Origin: an uncultured Gammaproteobacteria bacterium
GTDB taxonomy: Bacteria > Pseudomonadota > Gammaproteobacteria > Coxiellales > Coxiellaceae
Reading direction: 5' to 3'
DNA length: 64,000 bases
NCBI GenBank assembly: GCA_902581285.1
Contig: CACHNP010000004.1
Location: forward strand, 16,710-80,709
The notes beneath the pieces were generated by a model that was given only the letters and a program-made list of their open reading frames with translations, made no database searches and was not told where the DNA came from. Shown here piece by piece: positions 10,409 through 21,226 of this stretch. Position numbers and translations under genes: made by a program. Numbering within the stretch: the first letter of the stretch is position 1; the number at the start of each line of letters is the position of its first letter.

Positions 10409-10885
10409 TTATCCTTCTGGATCAATAACAAACAAAGGTTGATCGTATTCAACAGGCTGTCCATTTTCAGCTAGACGAGCACTCACAATGCCGGCGTGTT
10501 CGGCTTCTATCTTGTTGAACATTTTCATGGCTTCAATCAAGCACAACGTGTCACCAACTTCGACCCGATCACCAACAGCAACAAAGGGTTTGGCACCCGG
10601 GGTTGACGCTAAATACAATGTTCCCACCATAGGGGATTTTTGTGTGATACCATCATCAACCGCTACGGTTTCAGGAGCGCCCGCAGATGCTTGCTCTACT
10701 GCAGCAGCCGGACTCGGCGCCACCGCGGCAGCAACAGGGGCTGCTGGAGCGACAACAGTTTGCGCCACTTGGCCCGACGGATAGCAACTGATTCTAACCG
10801 TCTCTTCGCCTGATTTAACTTCTAATTCACCCACACCGGTTTCTTTAACCAGCTCAATTAACTTTTTGATACGTCTAGTATCCAT
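10409..10885 (-). CDS. accB: Biotin carboxyl carrier protein of acetyl-CoA carboxylase
   Basis: A 158-residue BCCP. The N-terminal ~35 residues ([13 protein letters not shown] start) bind the carboxylase. A Pro/Ala-rich linker spans ~44-75 and the biotinyl domain ends the protein, with biotin attachment in EAMKM (Lys121). It begins the accB-accC-prmA cluster. Upstream (10886-10985) is AT-rich and likely holds the promoter. Length and domain order are normal for the family. Confidence 0.97.
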   Translation of the reverse strand: MDTRRIKKLIELVKETGVGELEVKSGEETVRISCYPSGQVAQTVVAPAAPVAAAVAPSPAAAVEQASAGAPETVAVDDGITQKSPMVGTLYLASTPGAKPFVAVGDRVEVGDTLCLIEAMKMFNKIEAEHAGIVSARLAENGQPVEYDQPLFVIDPEG

Positions 10886-11150
10886 AAATTCACCTCAAAT
10901 CATCTAAAAATGAGCAATATTAACCCAAACAAACCGAAAGTATAACAAAAAAAATAGCAAATTGCACGATAACTGAAAATAATGCATTTTAGACGCCTTT
11001 TCGAAACATCTAGATCAAATAAGTAGGCATAAACAGAAGTGCCTGAAGGAGGGAAGACAAGAAAAAATCTTGCGCATTGTACCAGGTATTAAACCTAACA
11101 ACAAACCTTTACCCACCTTCAACATGACAGAAATCAAATTACAAAGCAGA

Positions 11151-13811
11151 TCAGCGCGCCATTTTTCTCAAGACATAACGTAGTATGCCACCGTGACGAT
11201 AGTAATCCGCCTCATTTTCAGTGTCGATTCGGCTCAACAACGGGGTTTCTACAACCCCCCCGTCATTTTGCGTTATCCGCATCGTCAATTGCATACCCGG
11301 CTTAAAGTCACCTTCAATACCAATAATTGATATTGCTTCTTCTCCAGTTAAGCCCAAACTTTTACGCGTGACACCCGAATCAAATTGCAATGGCAACACA
11401 CCCATCCCAATCAAATTAGAACGGTGAATACGCTCAAAGCTCTCGGCAACAACGGCTTTAACACCTAGCAACAACGTTCCTTTTGCTGCCCAATCACGAG
11501 ACGAACCCGTTCCATACTCTTTACCGGCCAACACAACCAAAGGCACACCCGCAGCCTGGTATTCCATGGCAGCATCATAAATTGAAGACTGCTCTCCTGT
11601 TAACCAGTTTCGAGTATAACCGCCCTCAACACCTGGCAGCATTTCATTTCGGATACGTATATTAGCAAACGTGCCGCGCATCATCACCTCATGATTGCCA
11701 CGCCGCGAACCATATGAATTAAAATCAGACAAAGCAACCCCAGCTGCTTTCAAATACGCTCCCGCGGGGCTGTCTTCCTTAATCGCACCAGCCGGTGAGA
11801 TGTGATCGGTTGTGACACTATCACCCAATAAAGCTAACACTCTCGCATTTTTAACATCCTCTAGCGGATCAAGATCCATCCCCATACCTTGGAAAAATGG
11901 TGGGTTCTTCACGTACGTGGAGTCAGGCCACTGGTATGTTTGCTCTCCAGTCACCTCAATCGCCTGCCACTCTTCAGTTCCTTCATCAACGCCCGCATAC
12001 TCACTGGCAAACATCCCTTGCCCGATACAGGCTAATGCATCTTGTATCTCCACTTGAGACGGCCAGATATCCTTCAACATAACCGGCTCGCCCTGCTGAT
12101 CAACACCCAGTGGCTCGGCATACATGTCGTGGCGAATTGTTCCCGCAATCGCATATGCCACCACCAACGGTGGCGAAGCTAACCAATTGGCCTTCACCAA
12201 AGGATGAATTCGCCCCTCAAAGTTTCGATTTCCAGACAACACAGAACAGGCCATGATATCATTTTCTGCTACCGCTTTTGCCACATCGTCCGGCAAAGGG
12301 CCTGAGTTACCAATACAAGTAGTACAGCCATAACCCACTAAGCCAAAACCAAGCTGATCCAAGAACGGGGTTAAACCTGCTTTATCTAAATATTCAGACA
12401 CCACCTTGGAACCAGGAGCCAACGAGGTCTTGACCCAATCTTTCTTCACCAAGCCTTTCTCAACCGCTTTCTTTGCAACCAAACCTGCCGCCAGCATCAC
12501 CGATGGATTTGAGGTATTAGTGCAACTTGTAATGGCCGCAATTACCACGGCACCATGCGAAAGCGTGGTTGTTTCGTCTAGCGGATACACCTTGCTCATT
12601 TCGTCCTGCTTACCAAAAAACTCCGCCACTTCTTTGCTTTTTTCGGGCAAATCAGCCATCAGTACTTTATCTTGAGGGCGCTTTGGACCAGCCAAAGACG
12701 GTTTAACGGTGCTTAAATCCAATTCTAACGTATCAGTATACCTAGCCACTTCATCAGAACGCCACAGACCCTGCGCCTTAGCATAAGCCTCAACCAACGC
12801 AACAGTTTCAGAGTCCCGATTACTCAAACGCAAGTATTTTAAAGTTTCTTCATCAATCGGAAAAATACCGCAGGTCGCCCCATACTCTGGCGCCATGTTA
12901 CTCAACGTGGCGCGGTCAGCAAGCGGTAAATCAGCCAGCCCCGGACCAAAATACTCAACAAACTTACCCACAACCCCATGCTGACGCAACATTTGAGTCA
13001 CCGTCAAAACCAAGTCTGTTGCCGTAATCCCTTCCCCAAGCTGCCCAACCAACTTGAATCCAACCACATCTGGTATTAACATCGATACAGGCTGACCAAG
13101 TAGAGCGGCTTCAGCTTCAATACCACCAACACCCCAACCAAGCACGCCCAAACCATTTACCATGGTGGTATGACTATCAGTTCCCACCAAGGTATCCGGA
13201 AAAGCAAATTCTCGCCCGTCTACTGTTTTGGTCCAAACGGATTTAGCAAGATACTCTAAGTTGACCTGATGACAAATCCCCGTACCCGGAGGAACCACAG
13301 AAAAATTTTCAAACTTTTTCTGCCCCCACTTTAAAAATGCATAGCGTTCAAAGTTTCTCTTCATCTCCAGTTTAACATTCAAATCGTACGCATTTGGCGC
13401 CGCAAAAGAGTCAACTTGAACCGAGTGATCAATAACCAAATCAACCGGACACAATGGATTAATCATGGAAGCTGGCCGGCCTAAAGCAACCATGGCATCG
13501 CGCATAGCAGCTAAATCAACAACCGCTGGAACGCCGGTGAAGTCCTGCATCAAAACACGCGCAGGGTGATAGGCAATTTCATGACTTGAAGCCCCTCGAT
13601 CCAGCCAATTGACAAAAGCGCGAACATCATCAGCGGTCACAGTAACACCATCTTCATGTCGTAAACAGTTCTCCACCAACACTTTAAGTGAAAACGGCAA
13701 ACGAGAGATACCCTCCAAACCATTTTTTTCTGCCGCCTTAAGATCATAATAATGAAACGTTTTTCCCTCTACTTCAAAGCTTGCCAAACAGCTGAAACTA
13801 TCATTACTCAT
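11151..13811 (-). CDS. acnA: Aconitate hydratase A
   Basis: A TCA-cycle enzyme interconverting citrate and isocitrate through a [4Fe-4S] cluster. I choose the ATG at 13811 (886 residues), which has GAGGGG eight bases upstream; an in-frame TTG at 13817 is less likely. The N-terminal part has [20 protein letters not shown] and [11 protein letters not shown]. Cluster ligands are the Cys of TSCTNTSNP (~430) and the two of [10 protein letters not shown] (~496-500). The C-terminal swivel domain has [13 protein letters not shown]. Length matches E. coli AcnA (891), so it belongs to the AcnA/IRP1 group, not AcnB. It stands alone between an intergenic region and a terminator. Confidence 0.97.
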   Translation of the reverse strand: MSNDSFSCLASFEVEGKTFHYYDLKAAEKNGLEGISRLPFSLKVLVENCLRHEDGVTVTADDVRAFVNWLDRGASSHEIAYHPARVLMQDFTGVPAVVDLAAMRDAMVALGRPASMINPLCPVDLVIDHSVQVDSFAAPNAYDLNVKLEMKRNFERYAFLKWGQKKFENFSVVPPGTGICHQVNLEYLAKSVWTKTVDGREFAFPDTLVGTDSHTTMVNGLGVLGWGVGGIEAEAALLGQPVSMLIPDVVGFKLVGQLGEGITATDLVLTVTQMLRQHGVVGKFVEYFGPGLADLPLADRATLSNMAPEYGATCGIFPIDEETLKYLRLSNRDSETVALVEAYAKAQGLWRSDEVARYTDTLELDLSTVKPSLAGPKRPQDKVLMADLPEKSKEVAEFFGKQDEMSKVYPLDETTTLSHGAVVIAAITSCTNTSNPSVMLAAGLVAKKAVEKGLVKKDWVKTSLAPGSKVVSEYLDKAGLTPFLDQLGFGLVGYGCTTCIGNSGPLPDDVAKAVAENDIMACSVLSGNRNFEGRIHPLVKANWLASPPLVVAYAIAGTIRHDMYAEPLGVDQQGEPVMLKDIWPSQVEIQDALACIGQGMFASEYAGVDEGTEEWQAIEVTGEQTYQWPDSTYVKNPPFFQGMGMDLDPLEDVKNARVLALLGDSVTTDHISPAGAIKEDSPAGAYLKAAGVALSDFNSYGSRRGNHEVMMRGTFANIRIRNEMLPGVEGGYTRNWLTGEQSSIYDAAMEYQAAGVPLVVLAGKEYGTGSSRDWAAKGTLLLGVKAVVAESFERIHRSNLIGMGVLPLQFDSGVTRKSLGLTGEEAISIIGIEGDFKPGMQLTMRITQNDGGVVETPLLSRIDTENEADYYRHGGILRYVLRKMAR

Positions 13812-13923
13812 CAACAAATCCCCTCATACATTAACAATGACGCTATTCTAATATGAATACACCGGAAACTAAAGTCGAAACAAAAAACTGATGAAATTTG
13901 ACACTACAAATCAAAAAATAGAC

Positions 13924-13962
13924 AAAAAAAACCGCTGACCTTGATAACAAGAAGTCAACGGT
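13924..13962 (-). terminator. Rho-independent terminator of the 13988-14554 gene
   Basis: Read on the minus strand, a nine-base stem ACCGTTGAC/GTCAGCGGT (one G-U pair) encloses a 14-base loop and is followed at once by a run of seven Ts. It lies 26 bp after the stop of the hypothetical gene and upstream of acnA, separating the two units. Confidence 0.8.
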
Positions 13963-13987
13963 GTCGAATAAATGGAGCCCGGTTAAA

Positions 13988-14554
13988 CTAAGCGGCGTCC
14001 CTTATTTCCTGCAAAGAGACATCAAAGTGTCTCAAAAGGTCCGTGTAGAACAGCGGTGCATTGGGCTTTAAGCGAACTAAATTTTCACGGTAAATTTCCA
14101 ATTGCTCCTCATTAGCATAACCAACTATGATGGCCTGACAAGCATAAACCTGCTCTTTGATCGCGTCAGTCAGTAAATGAGCCGGCTTGCCATTAACCAC
14201 CTGAATGGCTTCGAGTATGGCTCGTGAAGCACGCTGAGCACGATGAACAACCTTATCGTCATGCAACTCGTAGTCGCTTAAATAGTCATTTAAAAATTGA
14301 TAAAATTTAGCGATTCCAGAGTACGAATAATAACCTTGCTCAGGAATATCAATCGTTTCCCTGATGTCATTTAGAATTGACACAGCGGTTCGATAAAGTA
14401 CAGCGTCGTCACTGTATACAGTAACGTCTTTCAAATTTAGTTTTGTCAACTTAGCCACTCTAGAAGCTTGATCTACCTCTTTACTCTTACGCAGATAAAG
14501 ACGATAGTCAGCAATAGACTGTGCTACAGTTTGTGCAAATGATGACATTGTCAT
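13988..14554 (-). CDS. Hypothetical helical protein
   Basis: A 188-residue soluble protein, predominantly alpha-helical by composition, with no signal peptide or membrane segment. A perfect AGGAGGG lies seven bases before the ATG, so strong translation is expected. It has its own terminator and a long AT-rich upstream region, hence it is monocistronic. I recognise no family. Residues ~90-120 (YYSYSGIAKFYQFLNDYLSDYEL) are tyrosine-rich. It could be a lineage-specific protein; nothing visible suggests an enzyme. Confidence 0.75.
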   Translation of the reverse strand: MTMSSFAQTVAQSIADYRLYLRKSKEVDQASRVAKLTKLNLKDVTVYSDDAVLYRTAVSILNDIRETIDIPEQGYYSYSGIAKFYQFLNDYLSDYELHDDKVVHRAQRASRAILEAIQVVNGKPAHLLTDAIKEQVYACQAIIVGYANEEQLEIYRENLVRLKPNAPLFYTDLLRHFDVSLQEIRDAA

Positions 14555-14924
14555 GGCCCAACCCTCCTGGTGCTCATATTTATTAAAAAAGCTCTAAGTG
14601 AAATCAGTATAGCGAACCAAACTTAAAAAAATCTTAATTTTTTTCAAAAAAAACATACAATTAATACGAATCAACTAATTATTTCTTAATATTAGTGAAA
14701 AAAAAAGCACCAAAAGCGCACAAAAAAAATAAAAACATATGTATTACAATAGGTTAAGAAATATGCCTAAATGTATAAAATCAAGCACGAACAGCAACCA
14801 GAAATTGAAATTTTTTGAACAAAATACCTTACCACCCCTCCCAATATGCCGAATTAGCGTGCTAAAAGATGATTAATGAGACTTTTTTTGCTAGCATTAT
14901 CGCAATCAAATCAGAGAAAAAAAT
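14555..14924. other. AT-rich intergenic region between divergent genes
   Basis: This 370-bp region separates the divergent 14554 gene and ubiC. It contains several A/T homopolymer tracts at roughly helical spacing around 14620-14745, the sort of sequence that bends DNA. Promoters for both genes must lie here. I see no RNA gene or open reading frame. Confidence 0.5.
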
Positions 14925-15449
14925 ATGCAAACCCTGTCTAACAACACCGTTTTTTTACCCACGCATCAGCATTGGTTTCAATACAAAGGCTCAATGACAG
15001 GAGCGATTGTATCCCATTTCCCGTCAGCCTCTTTCAAACTGCTAGAGGCCTCAGTCGGGCCATTAATCTCAGATGAAGCAACCTGTTTCAAAAAAAAGTC
15101 GCTTTCGTTCTGGACTCGTCATATTTTATTTCATGACAACAACCAGCCACTTCTTTTCGCAAGAACCGTTACCCCCATTCAAGACAACACCCCCACCGAA
15201 TGGGTCACCACCCTAGGCAACACACCATTAGCCTCTCGCTTATTTCAACAAGAGGGTGTCACTCGTAATAAAATAACGCAAATACAACTTAATCAAACAC
15301 ACCCCTATCACTCACTCACGCAACACTACCTTAAACAACCGCAACCCGACCTCACGGCAAGACGCTCCTTGTTTCAAATGAATCAACACCCTCTTCTGAT
15401 TACAGAAATATTCTTACCACATTTTTTGCAAGAGATCAGCGCATGGTAA
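14925..15449 (+). CDS. ubiC: Chorismate pyruvate-lyase
   Basis: A 174-residue enzyme that releases pyruvate from chorismate to give 4-hydroxybenzoate, the first dedicated step of ubiquinone synthesis. Family features are the SFWTRHILFH segment (equivalent to the W.RE..L region), LFARTVTP, LGNTPLASRLF (~92-102) and the C-terminal ARRSLF...LLITEIFLP. Its stop overlaps the ubiA start by seven bases, which is the classical ubiCA arrangement and implies translational coupling. Confidence 0.92.
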   Translation: MQTLSNNTVFLPTHQHWFQYKGSMTGAIVSHFPSASFKLLEASVGPLISDEATCFKKKSLSFWTRHILFHDNNQPLLFARTVTPIQDNTPTEWVTTLGNTPLASRLFQQEGVTRNKITQIQLNQTHPYHSLTQHYLKQPQPDLTARRSLFQMNQHPLLITEIFLPHFLQEISAW

Positions 15450-16291
15450 AGTCGACACAGTATCTCATTCAGCTCGCCAGAATTAACAAACCCATCGGCA
15501 TATTTCTTTTGCTTTGGCCCACGTATTGGGGGTTGTGGCTAGCAAACAAAACCACGCCTAGCAACAAACTCATCTTAATATTCACGCTTGGCGTTATTCT
15601 CATGCGCTCAGCTGGATGCATCATCAATGATATTGCTGATAGACATCTAGACAGGCACGTAAAACGAACTCAACAACGCCCGCTTGCCACAAAAAAGATT
15701 TCACTCGCGCTCTCGCTATCAGCATGCTTCATACTACTGCTCTTTTGCCTGGCTTTAGTTTTGCAACTTAACTTACTGTGTCTTATTCTCGCAGTAGCCG
15801 GCTTAACCCTCACTGCCATCTACCCCCTATGCAAACGGTTCATCAGTATGCCTCAAGGCGTTCTTGGAATCACTTTTTCCTGGGGTATTATTATGGCATA
15901 TGCAGCAAGTCAAAACAGCATATCAACACATGCCATCACACTTTACTTCAGCACCATCTTTTGGGTGATTGCTTATGACACACAGTACGCCATGGTCGAT
16001 CGTGATGATGACGTTTTGGCCGGAATCCAATCCAGCGCGATATTATTTGGTAATCATGACCGACTCATGATCATTTTCTTACAAGCCGCATTTATCGTAA
16101 TGCTAACTCTAGTCGGGATACAGAACAAATTAAACGCCCTCTATTTCGTCAGCCTTGCCATAGCGATTATCGGTTTTGCACATCAAAACGCACTTACTAG
16201 ACATAGAGATCGTGAAGGCTGTTTTAAAGCATTCCTGCACAATCACTGGATAGGTCTAGTTATTTTTATTGGAATTTTGCTAGGAAAATAA
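15443..16291 (+). CDS. ubiA: 4-hydroxybenzoate polyprenyltransferase
   Basis: A 282-residue integral membrane prenyltransferase with about eight or nine helices that attaches the polyprenyl chain to 4-hydroxybenzoate. The first Asp-rich motif is NDIADRHLD (N62, D63, D66, D70), and the second is YDTQYAMVDRDDD near residue 178. Both bind Mg-diphosphate. Length matches UbiA. It overlaps ubiC and the two form an operon. The next gene is convergent, 24 bp after the stop. Confidence 0.96.
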   Translation: MVKSTQYLIQLARINKPIGIFLLLWPTYWGLWLANKTTPSNKLILIFTLGVILMRSAGCIINDIADRHLDRHVKRTQQRPLATKKISLALSLSACFILLLFCLALVLQLNLLCLILAVAGLTLTAIYPLCKRFISMPQGVLGITFSWGIIMAYAASQNSISTHAITLYFSTIFWVIAYDTQYAMVDRDDDVLAGIQSSAILFGNHDRLMIIFLQAAFIVMLTLVGIQNKLNALYFVSLAIAIIGFAHQNALTRHRDREGCFKAFLHNHWIGLVIFIGILLGK

Positions 16292-16315
16292 ACTCATCAT
16301 CGACCAAAATCAACT

Positions 16316-17434
16316 TTATTGAAATTTCGGCACAACTGACGCCCCTTCTTTCATGGTGTTACGTGGAGACAATACAACAACATCATGCTCTTTTAACCCA
16401 GCTGTTATCGCAACATTGTTGCTGCCTTCAACACCGACGGAAACGGATTGCTTTCGCAACACTCCCTCTTGAATTTTAAACACATAATAACTACCATTAG
16501 ATGATCTCATCAGAGCCGAATAAGGCAACACCAATCCATGGTATCTACTGAGGGTAAAACGCACATACAAACGCGCTCCCAGCACAGCCGGGAAGTTCTC
16601 CTTGGAAGCCAAATCAACCAAAACAGGAACTCGCCTTTCTTTGACACCCAAAGGCGACACTTCCATAAAGCCTTTTGGATTAATCCGAGAGATAGTACCA
16701 GAATAAATAAAGTTCGCACGAGACAGGCCTACCGACACAGCCTGCCCGACTCGCATATCATGAACCCTATCACTGAGAACATCAGACTCTATCGTCATCT
16801 GCTTTGTATCACCAATTTCAAAAATAGCCACGCCTGTATTAAGTGTGCCACCAACATGCTGATACACATTCAACACAACACCATCAACAGGTGATTTCAA
16901 AAGACATCTTTTCTTTTGGTATAACAACAAATCAAGCTGCTTCTGAGCAGCATCACTATCTTCTACCGCCTTATTCACCAACGCCTTCGCTTTAACATAG
17001 CTTAATTCAATTTTTTCATATTGATTTTTTGAAATGGTTTTTTTCATGGCATCTGTTTGATAACGATCAAGGTTTTTTTTGTAAATAGCTGCTTCACTTT
17101 GAGACGCCTCTAAATTAGCACGGCTAGAAGCCAACACCTTTTTTGCATGTGCGATTTTAATGACTAAACTCTGATCTGAAATACGCCCTAAAACTTGACC
17201 TTGATGCACTCGTGTTCCGGGAAAGATTGACTTCGAATACTGATCAACCAGCAGTCTTCCACTGAAAGGCATACTCACAACATAGGACTTATCTGCATGA
17301 GTTTTTGCCAACTCAACAAACTGCTGCTTGACATCCCCAACTTTGACTGAAATCGACTCGACTTCCGTCTTTGAACACGAACATAACAACAACGAAACAA
17401 ACAACAAAATAAAATTATTCAATCTCAAGCGCAC
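16316..17434 (-). CDS. Periplasmic adaptor (HlyD/MacA-type) lipoprotein of ABC exporter
   Basis: A 372-residue membrane-fusion protein. It begins with GTG at 17434 behind AAGGGAG. The N-terminus is a lipoprotein signal with a lipobox ending in LCSC (Cys20). A biotinyl-lipoyl half-domain precedes a helical hairpin (~100-175, KKVLASSRANLEASQSEAAI...), then the second lipoyl half (LLKSPVDGVVLNVYQH) and beta-barrel domains. It links the inner-membrane ABC permease to an outer-membrane channel. No TolC gene is in the window, so a channel elsewhere must be used. It is the last gene of an ATPase-permease-adaptor set with a 3-bp gap from the permease. Confidence 0.88.
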   Translation of the reverse strand: MRLRLNNFILLFVSLLLCSCSKTEVESISVKVGDVKQQFVELAKTHADKSYVVSMPFSGRLLVDQYSKSIFPGTRVHQGQVLGRISDQSLVIKIAHAKKVLASSRANLEASQSEAAIYKKNLDRYQTDAMKKTISKNQYEKIELSYVKAKALVNKAVEDSDAAQKQLDLLLYQKKRCLLKSPVDGVVLNVYQHVGGTLNTGVAIFEIGDTKQMTIESDVLSDRVHDMRVGQAVSVGLSRANFIYSGTISRINPKGFMEVSPLGVKERRVPVLVDLASKENFPAVLGARLYVRFTLSRYHGLVLPYSALMRSSNGSYYVFKIQEGVLRKQSVSVGVEGSNNVAITAGLKEHDVVVLSPRNTMKEGASVVPKFQ

Positions 17435-17437
17435 AAC

Positions 17438-19819
17438 TTACTCCCTTACATTGAGCAATGATAACCAACGCGTCTTCCAAATATACCGCATCACAACACA
17501 ATAAGACAACATAAAGAAAATCAGAATCAATAAAAGTGACTTTATCAATTCAGGAAGGTACAGCACAATTGGAAACCGGTAAAACTCTGTTTGAAATGCC
17601 ATCATCAAGAGTCGATTTAAATAATAAGCAGAAGGAGCACCTAAAACCAAACCCAAAATAAGCAGAATAATGCCCTCCGAAAGAAAAATACGAAATATTT
17701 CCCAACGGGACAATCCAAGAACAGTAAAAGTTGCAATGTCCTTTTGTCTCTCGTTCAATGAAACCATCGCATTATTATATAAGCTGGCTATTGCTATGGT
17801 GGCGGCGAAAAGAATAATAACAGCAATAAAGCCCCCCATTGTCTGTTCCAATAGCTCAACTATATCTTTTTTAATAGTTGCCGCGTACTGTATGTTTGTC
17901 ACATCCCGCATTGCACTTGCTGCAGCATTAAATGCATGATTTGCTCCAGAGTTCCGAAGCGTAACTAGCACTCGATTGTAAGCTAATTCACTATCCAACT
18001 CATGAGACAACCAAAGTTGATTAGCATAAACAGGTAGCCCAATATAGGTTTTTATTACCTTAACAACAGGCACTAAAATCATTTCTCTGTGCCCTAACAA
18101 GGGGTGCAACTCCACTTTACCTCCGACACCAACATGCAGCAAGCGTGACAATGTGCGAGAGATTACCAAGCCTTGAGCAGGAATGTGTATTGGGTATCCA
18201 AATTGATTCAATGGTGTGTATAACCGATTCGAACTAGCAAGCCCATCAATAACAATCTCACGCCTGTAATGAGAACTTTTTAACGTAACAGGTAAGTTCA
18301 ACTGTGTCTCAATCCGCTTAACGCCGGGCAATCTTTTGAATGAATCAAGATAGGACTCGCCTACTAAATGACGCAACGATATACTAGCATCGTAGTGATT
18401 AATATGATCAGTCGACAAATCAACCATATCCAGCATTGAAACACCGATATTTAACGCCATATACACTAACGAGACACTGATAATGATGGTAAAAACCCCA
18501 ACCGCACTACGAAAGCGCTCTCGAAAAACGGACCGGAATGCCATTTTCCAATAAAAGGGCAGTCTTTTGAAATAGCTTGTTTTCCATAATCGAAGACTAA
18601 ACCTAGTATCTGTTACATGGGACCCCATGGCATTTGCAATCGATAGCCGCATAACTTTAATCGCACTGATAAGAGAGCCACTGACCGAAGAAAACAAACC
18701 AACAAAAACACCAATCAAAATCTGATTCGAATAAAGATGTGCTGATAAATTTGGTAATTTAAAGTAATCAGCATATAAAGATACCAACGCTCGCTGGATC
18801 CAAATACCAAGAACAATACCAACAAAAGAGCCAACAACGCCGATTAAAATGCCATAACTAATATAATGCATCAGCAACTGAAATCGCGTATAACCTAGAG
18901 CTTTCAATACACCTATGGACTTTTGTTGCTGCTTCACCAGTCGTTGTAGTAGAACATTAATCACCAAGGCACCAACAAGAAGAAAAATAAACGGGAATAC
19001 CGTCGCTGTTACTTTAATATTTTCAATCTCAGCATCAAGCATGTTAACTGACGGCTTATTTTTAACCAGCTCTTTGTTTAACACGCCATAATCAAATAAT
19101 GCCTTACTAACCGACTCCATCGTCTTTAATACAGCCGCAGGATCTTTGGATTTTGTTGAAACCAACACTTCATTCACTTGTTGAGGCAACCCCACAAGAT
19201 CAGCCAAGGTACTCTGTGAGAGATAAATAACACCAAAGTATTTTTCTTGAGGTGCAAAAGGTAGCGCATCTGGAGAAAGCACCATCACCTGCTCTGGTGA
19301 ATACACAACTCCAACGATTTGCATTTCTCGCTCGCCTGCCGAAAAGATAACATGAAGTCGTTGACCGACATGCAGATGATGAGCCGTAGCGAATTGAGCT
19401 AGCACAGCTATTTGATGACTGTGAGGCTTCGGAAACCGCCCTGACTCAAGATGCAATCCATTTAGTTTTTTACCAGACGTGTCAGCTATTGAAAACGCCT
19501 CACCAGAGACTAAGTTTGAATGCGAACCTAACTGAGAGAATGTTACTCGAGATCGAATGCGCCCAGCCAGCTGACTGACATTATCTAGCTTCTTGAGTTT
19601 TTTGATCTCTTGCTTGGGGATCGCTTTTGCTTGAACACCAAAATCAGCCAGGTTGTGCAGCTGATAATATTGGTCTCGCGCATACTTTAAGTCATCGTAT
19701 ATGGATGACATCCCGACGTATGCAGCGCAAGCAAGAGCAACCACAATGGCCAATGTCAACACTAACCACTTTTTCAGCCAAATATCACGCCACGTCTTTT
19801 TTAGCAAAAGATAAGACAT
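17438..19819 (-). CDS. FtsX-like ABC transporter permease, two-module
   Basis: A 793-residue permease of the MacB/LolC superfamily in the duplicated form (as in YbbP, ~800 residues). A membrane helix sits near residues 17-37, followed by a large periplasmic domain. Three helices at ~275-390 form the first FtsX module. A further helix near ~440-460, a second periplasmic domain and three helices at ~665-785 form the second. GGGAG precedes the ATG. It pairs with the upstream ATPase and downstream adaptor to make a tripartite exporter, probably of a lipid-linked, peptide or antibiotic-like substrate. The substrate is unknown. Confidence 0.9.
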   Translation of the reverse strand: MSYLLLKKTWRDIWLKKWLVLTLAIVVALACAAYVGMSSIYDDLKYARDQYYQLHNLADFGVQAKAIPKQEIKKLKKLDNVSQLAGRIRSRVTFSQLGSHSNLVSGEAFSIADTSGKKLNGLHLESGRFPKPHSHQIAVLAQFATAHHLHVGQRLHVIFSAGEREMQIVGVVYSPEQVMVLSPDALPFAPQEKYFGVIYLSQSTLADLVGLPQQVNEVLVSTKSKDPAAVLKTMESVSKALFDYGVLNKELVKNKPSVNMLDAEIENIKVTATVFPFIFLLVGALVINVLLQRLVKQQQKSIGVLKALGYTRFQLLMHYISYGILIGVVGSFVGIVLGIWIQRALVSLYADYFKLPNLSAHLYSNQILIGVFVGLFSSVSGSLISAIKVMRLSIANAMGSHVTDTRFSLRLWKTSYFKRLPFYWKMAFRSVFRERFRSAVGVFTIIISVSLVYMALNIGVSMLDMVDLSTDHINHYDASISLRHLVGESYLDSFKRLPGVKRIETQLNLPVTLKSSHYRREIVIDGLASSNRLYTPLNQFGYPIHIPAQGLVISRTLSRLLHVGVGGKVELHPLLGHREMILVPVVKVIKTYIGLPVYANQLWLSHELDSELAYNRVLVTLRNSGANHAFNAAASAMRDVTNIQYAATIKKDIVELLEQTMGGFIAVIILFAATIAIASLYNNAMVSLNERQKDIATFTVLGLSRWEIFRIFLSEGIILLILGLVLGAPSAYYLNRLLMMAFQTEFYRFPIVLYLPELIKSLLLILIFFMLSYCVVMRYIWKTRWLSLLNVRE

Positions 19820-19831
19820 ACAAGCGCTCCC

Positions 19832-20527
19832 TTATGCGTGTTGTGATAAATCAACTTCATTTAATTTTCCATCTGAAATACGCAAAAGCCGATCGCAATA
19901 GTGTTTAATCACCGGGTTGTGAGTCACAAATACAACTGTTTTCTTATTTTTTTCACTAATTAACTTGATCAACTTCATCACAGACTCACTTGACTCGCTA
20001 TCAAGTGCACCCGTTGGTTCATCACATAATAAAACTGGCGTATTCATAGTTAAGGCTCTAGCAATTGCAACACGTTGCTGCTGACCACCACTTAACTCCT
20101 CAGGGAAATGGTCTTGAACCTGAGCCAAACCTAATTGTGCTAGTATTTTTTTAGGATCCAAAGGTTTGTCTGAAATTTCTTTTGACACCATCACGTTTTC
20201 CAATGCAGTGAGTGTTGGAATTAAGTTATAAAATTGAAAAATGACACTAATGTGCTGTCTACGTAGACGTGTTAAAACTCGTTCCTTCAAACCAACCAAG
20301 CTTCGCCCATTAAAGAGTATATCGCCTTGACTGGGTCTGTCTAAGGCGCCGATCATATTTAAAAAAGTGGACTTTCCAGATCCACTATCGCCCACAACGC
20401 CAATAAATTCACCGCGTTGAATACACAAACTCACATCAGAAAGTGCTTCGATTTTAGCGTCTTTTTTTCCATATGTTTTACATACTGACGCCAACTCAAT
20501 AATGGGACTGTTATTTTCTTCTTCCAT
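19832..20527 (-). CDS. ABC transporter ATP-binding protein (LolD/MacB/YbbA type)
   Basis: A 231-residue ATPase. Walker A is GDSGSGKST (~44-52), the signature is LSGGQQQRVAIAR (~144), Walker B is VLLCDEPTGALD, and the switch His is in VFVTHNP. The size and IFQFYNLIPTLTALENV region are those of the LolD/MacB-type family that drives mechanotransmission exporters. It lies 12 bp upstream of the permease and starts the operon. Confidence 0.93.
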   Translation of the reverse strand: MEEENNSPIIELASVCKTYGKKDAKIEALSDVSLCIQRGEFIGVVGDSGSGKSTFLNMIGALDRPSQGDILFNGRSLVGLKERVLTRLRRQHISVIFQFYNLIPTLTALENVMVSKEISDKPLDPKKILAQLGLAQVQDHFPEELSGGQQQRVAIARALTMNTPVLLCDEPTGALDSESSESVMKLIKLISEKNKKTVVFVTHNPVIKHYCDRLLRISDGKLNEVDLSQHA

Positions 20528-20644
20528 AAAGACATGGTATCAGTTCACTGTAAACTTCCCAATATTTAGATCTGAAAAGTACTTAAACAATGAGAAAAAC
20601 CGAATAAAAAGCAAGATAATAACCATTGCTGACCTTCTAACAAA

Positions 20645-21184
20645 TCACGAAAAGAGCTTTAAAGCCAGCTGAACCAAACTAAAAAATAATAAAATCACCG
20701 TCGGATAAAATGTTAAACAAAAACCCAAGGAACGAGCCGCAGCCCCTCGATGATAACCCAGGAAAAACAACATTCGTCCAACACAAAAAAGTAAGGCAGA
20801 TGCAGGAACAGCCGTTAACCATGATGAATGCATTTCAAATACCCAAAAAGAGTACACCAAAATAGCAAACACGGTCTGCTCCAAGGTATTTTGTAACATA
20901 GCCTGAAGTATTCTTGCTCTATCGCTACCACCGGCTAATGTACTACCATCGATGTCGTCTGGATTAAAAAATCGATGCTTCGCAAGTCGCCCAATCGAGA
21001 TGCACAGAAAGAATGATATCACTAAGATAGAGTTCGATAACACAGCCAGACGTGATTCAAGCGACATATCATCATAATACCTGAACGGATTGATCATGAC
21101 ACAACCGGTTAAAACAACTAACGAAACAGCAACCCCGATAACAATCCACGTTAGCACGTCTTTCTGTTTTTCTGACAATATCAT
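20645..21184 (-). CDS. MAPEG-family membrane protein
   Basis: A 179-residue integral membrane protein with four hydrophobic segments (~11-31, 46-65, 100-135, 150-175). The conserved MAPEG features are NTLEQTVFA after the second helix and GRMLFFLGYHRGAAARSLGF (~136-155) near the end. MAPEG proteins are microsomal-GST-like; bacterial members may act in glutathione-dependent detoxification. It lies between the ABC operon and a thioredoxin-fold gene, in the same direction, 42 bp after the latter, so a redox or detoxification unit is conceivable. Substrate unknown. Confidence 0.8.
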   Translation of the reverse strand: MILSEKQKDVLTWIVIGVAVSLVVLTGCVMINPFRYYDDMSLESRLAVLSNSILVISFFLCISIGRLAKHRFFNPDDIDGSTLAGGSDRARILQAMLQNTLEQTVFAILVYSFWVFEMHSSWLTAVPASALLFCVGRMLFFLGYHRGAAARSLGFCLTFYPTVILLFFSLVQLALKLFS

Positions 21185-21226
21185 AACAATCCCTGTTTTC
21201 TAAGTGATACATCACTAGCGGGTAGA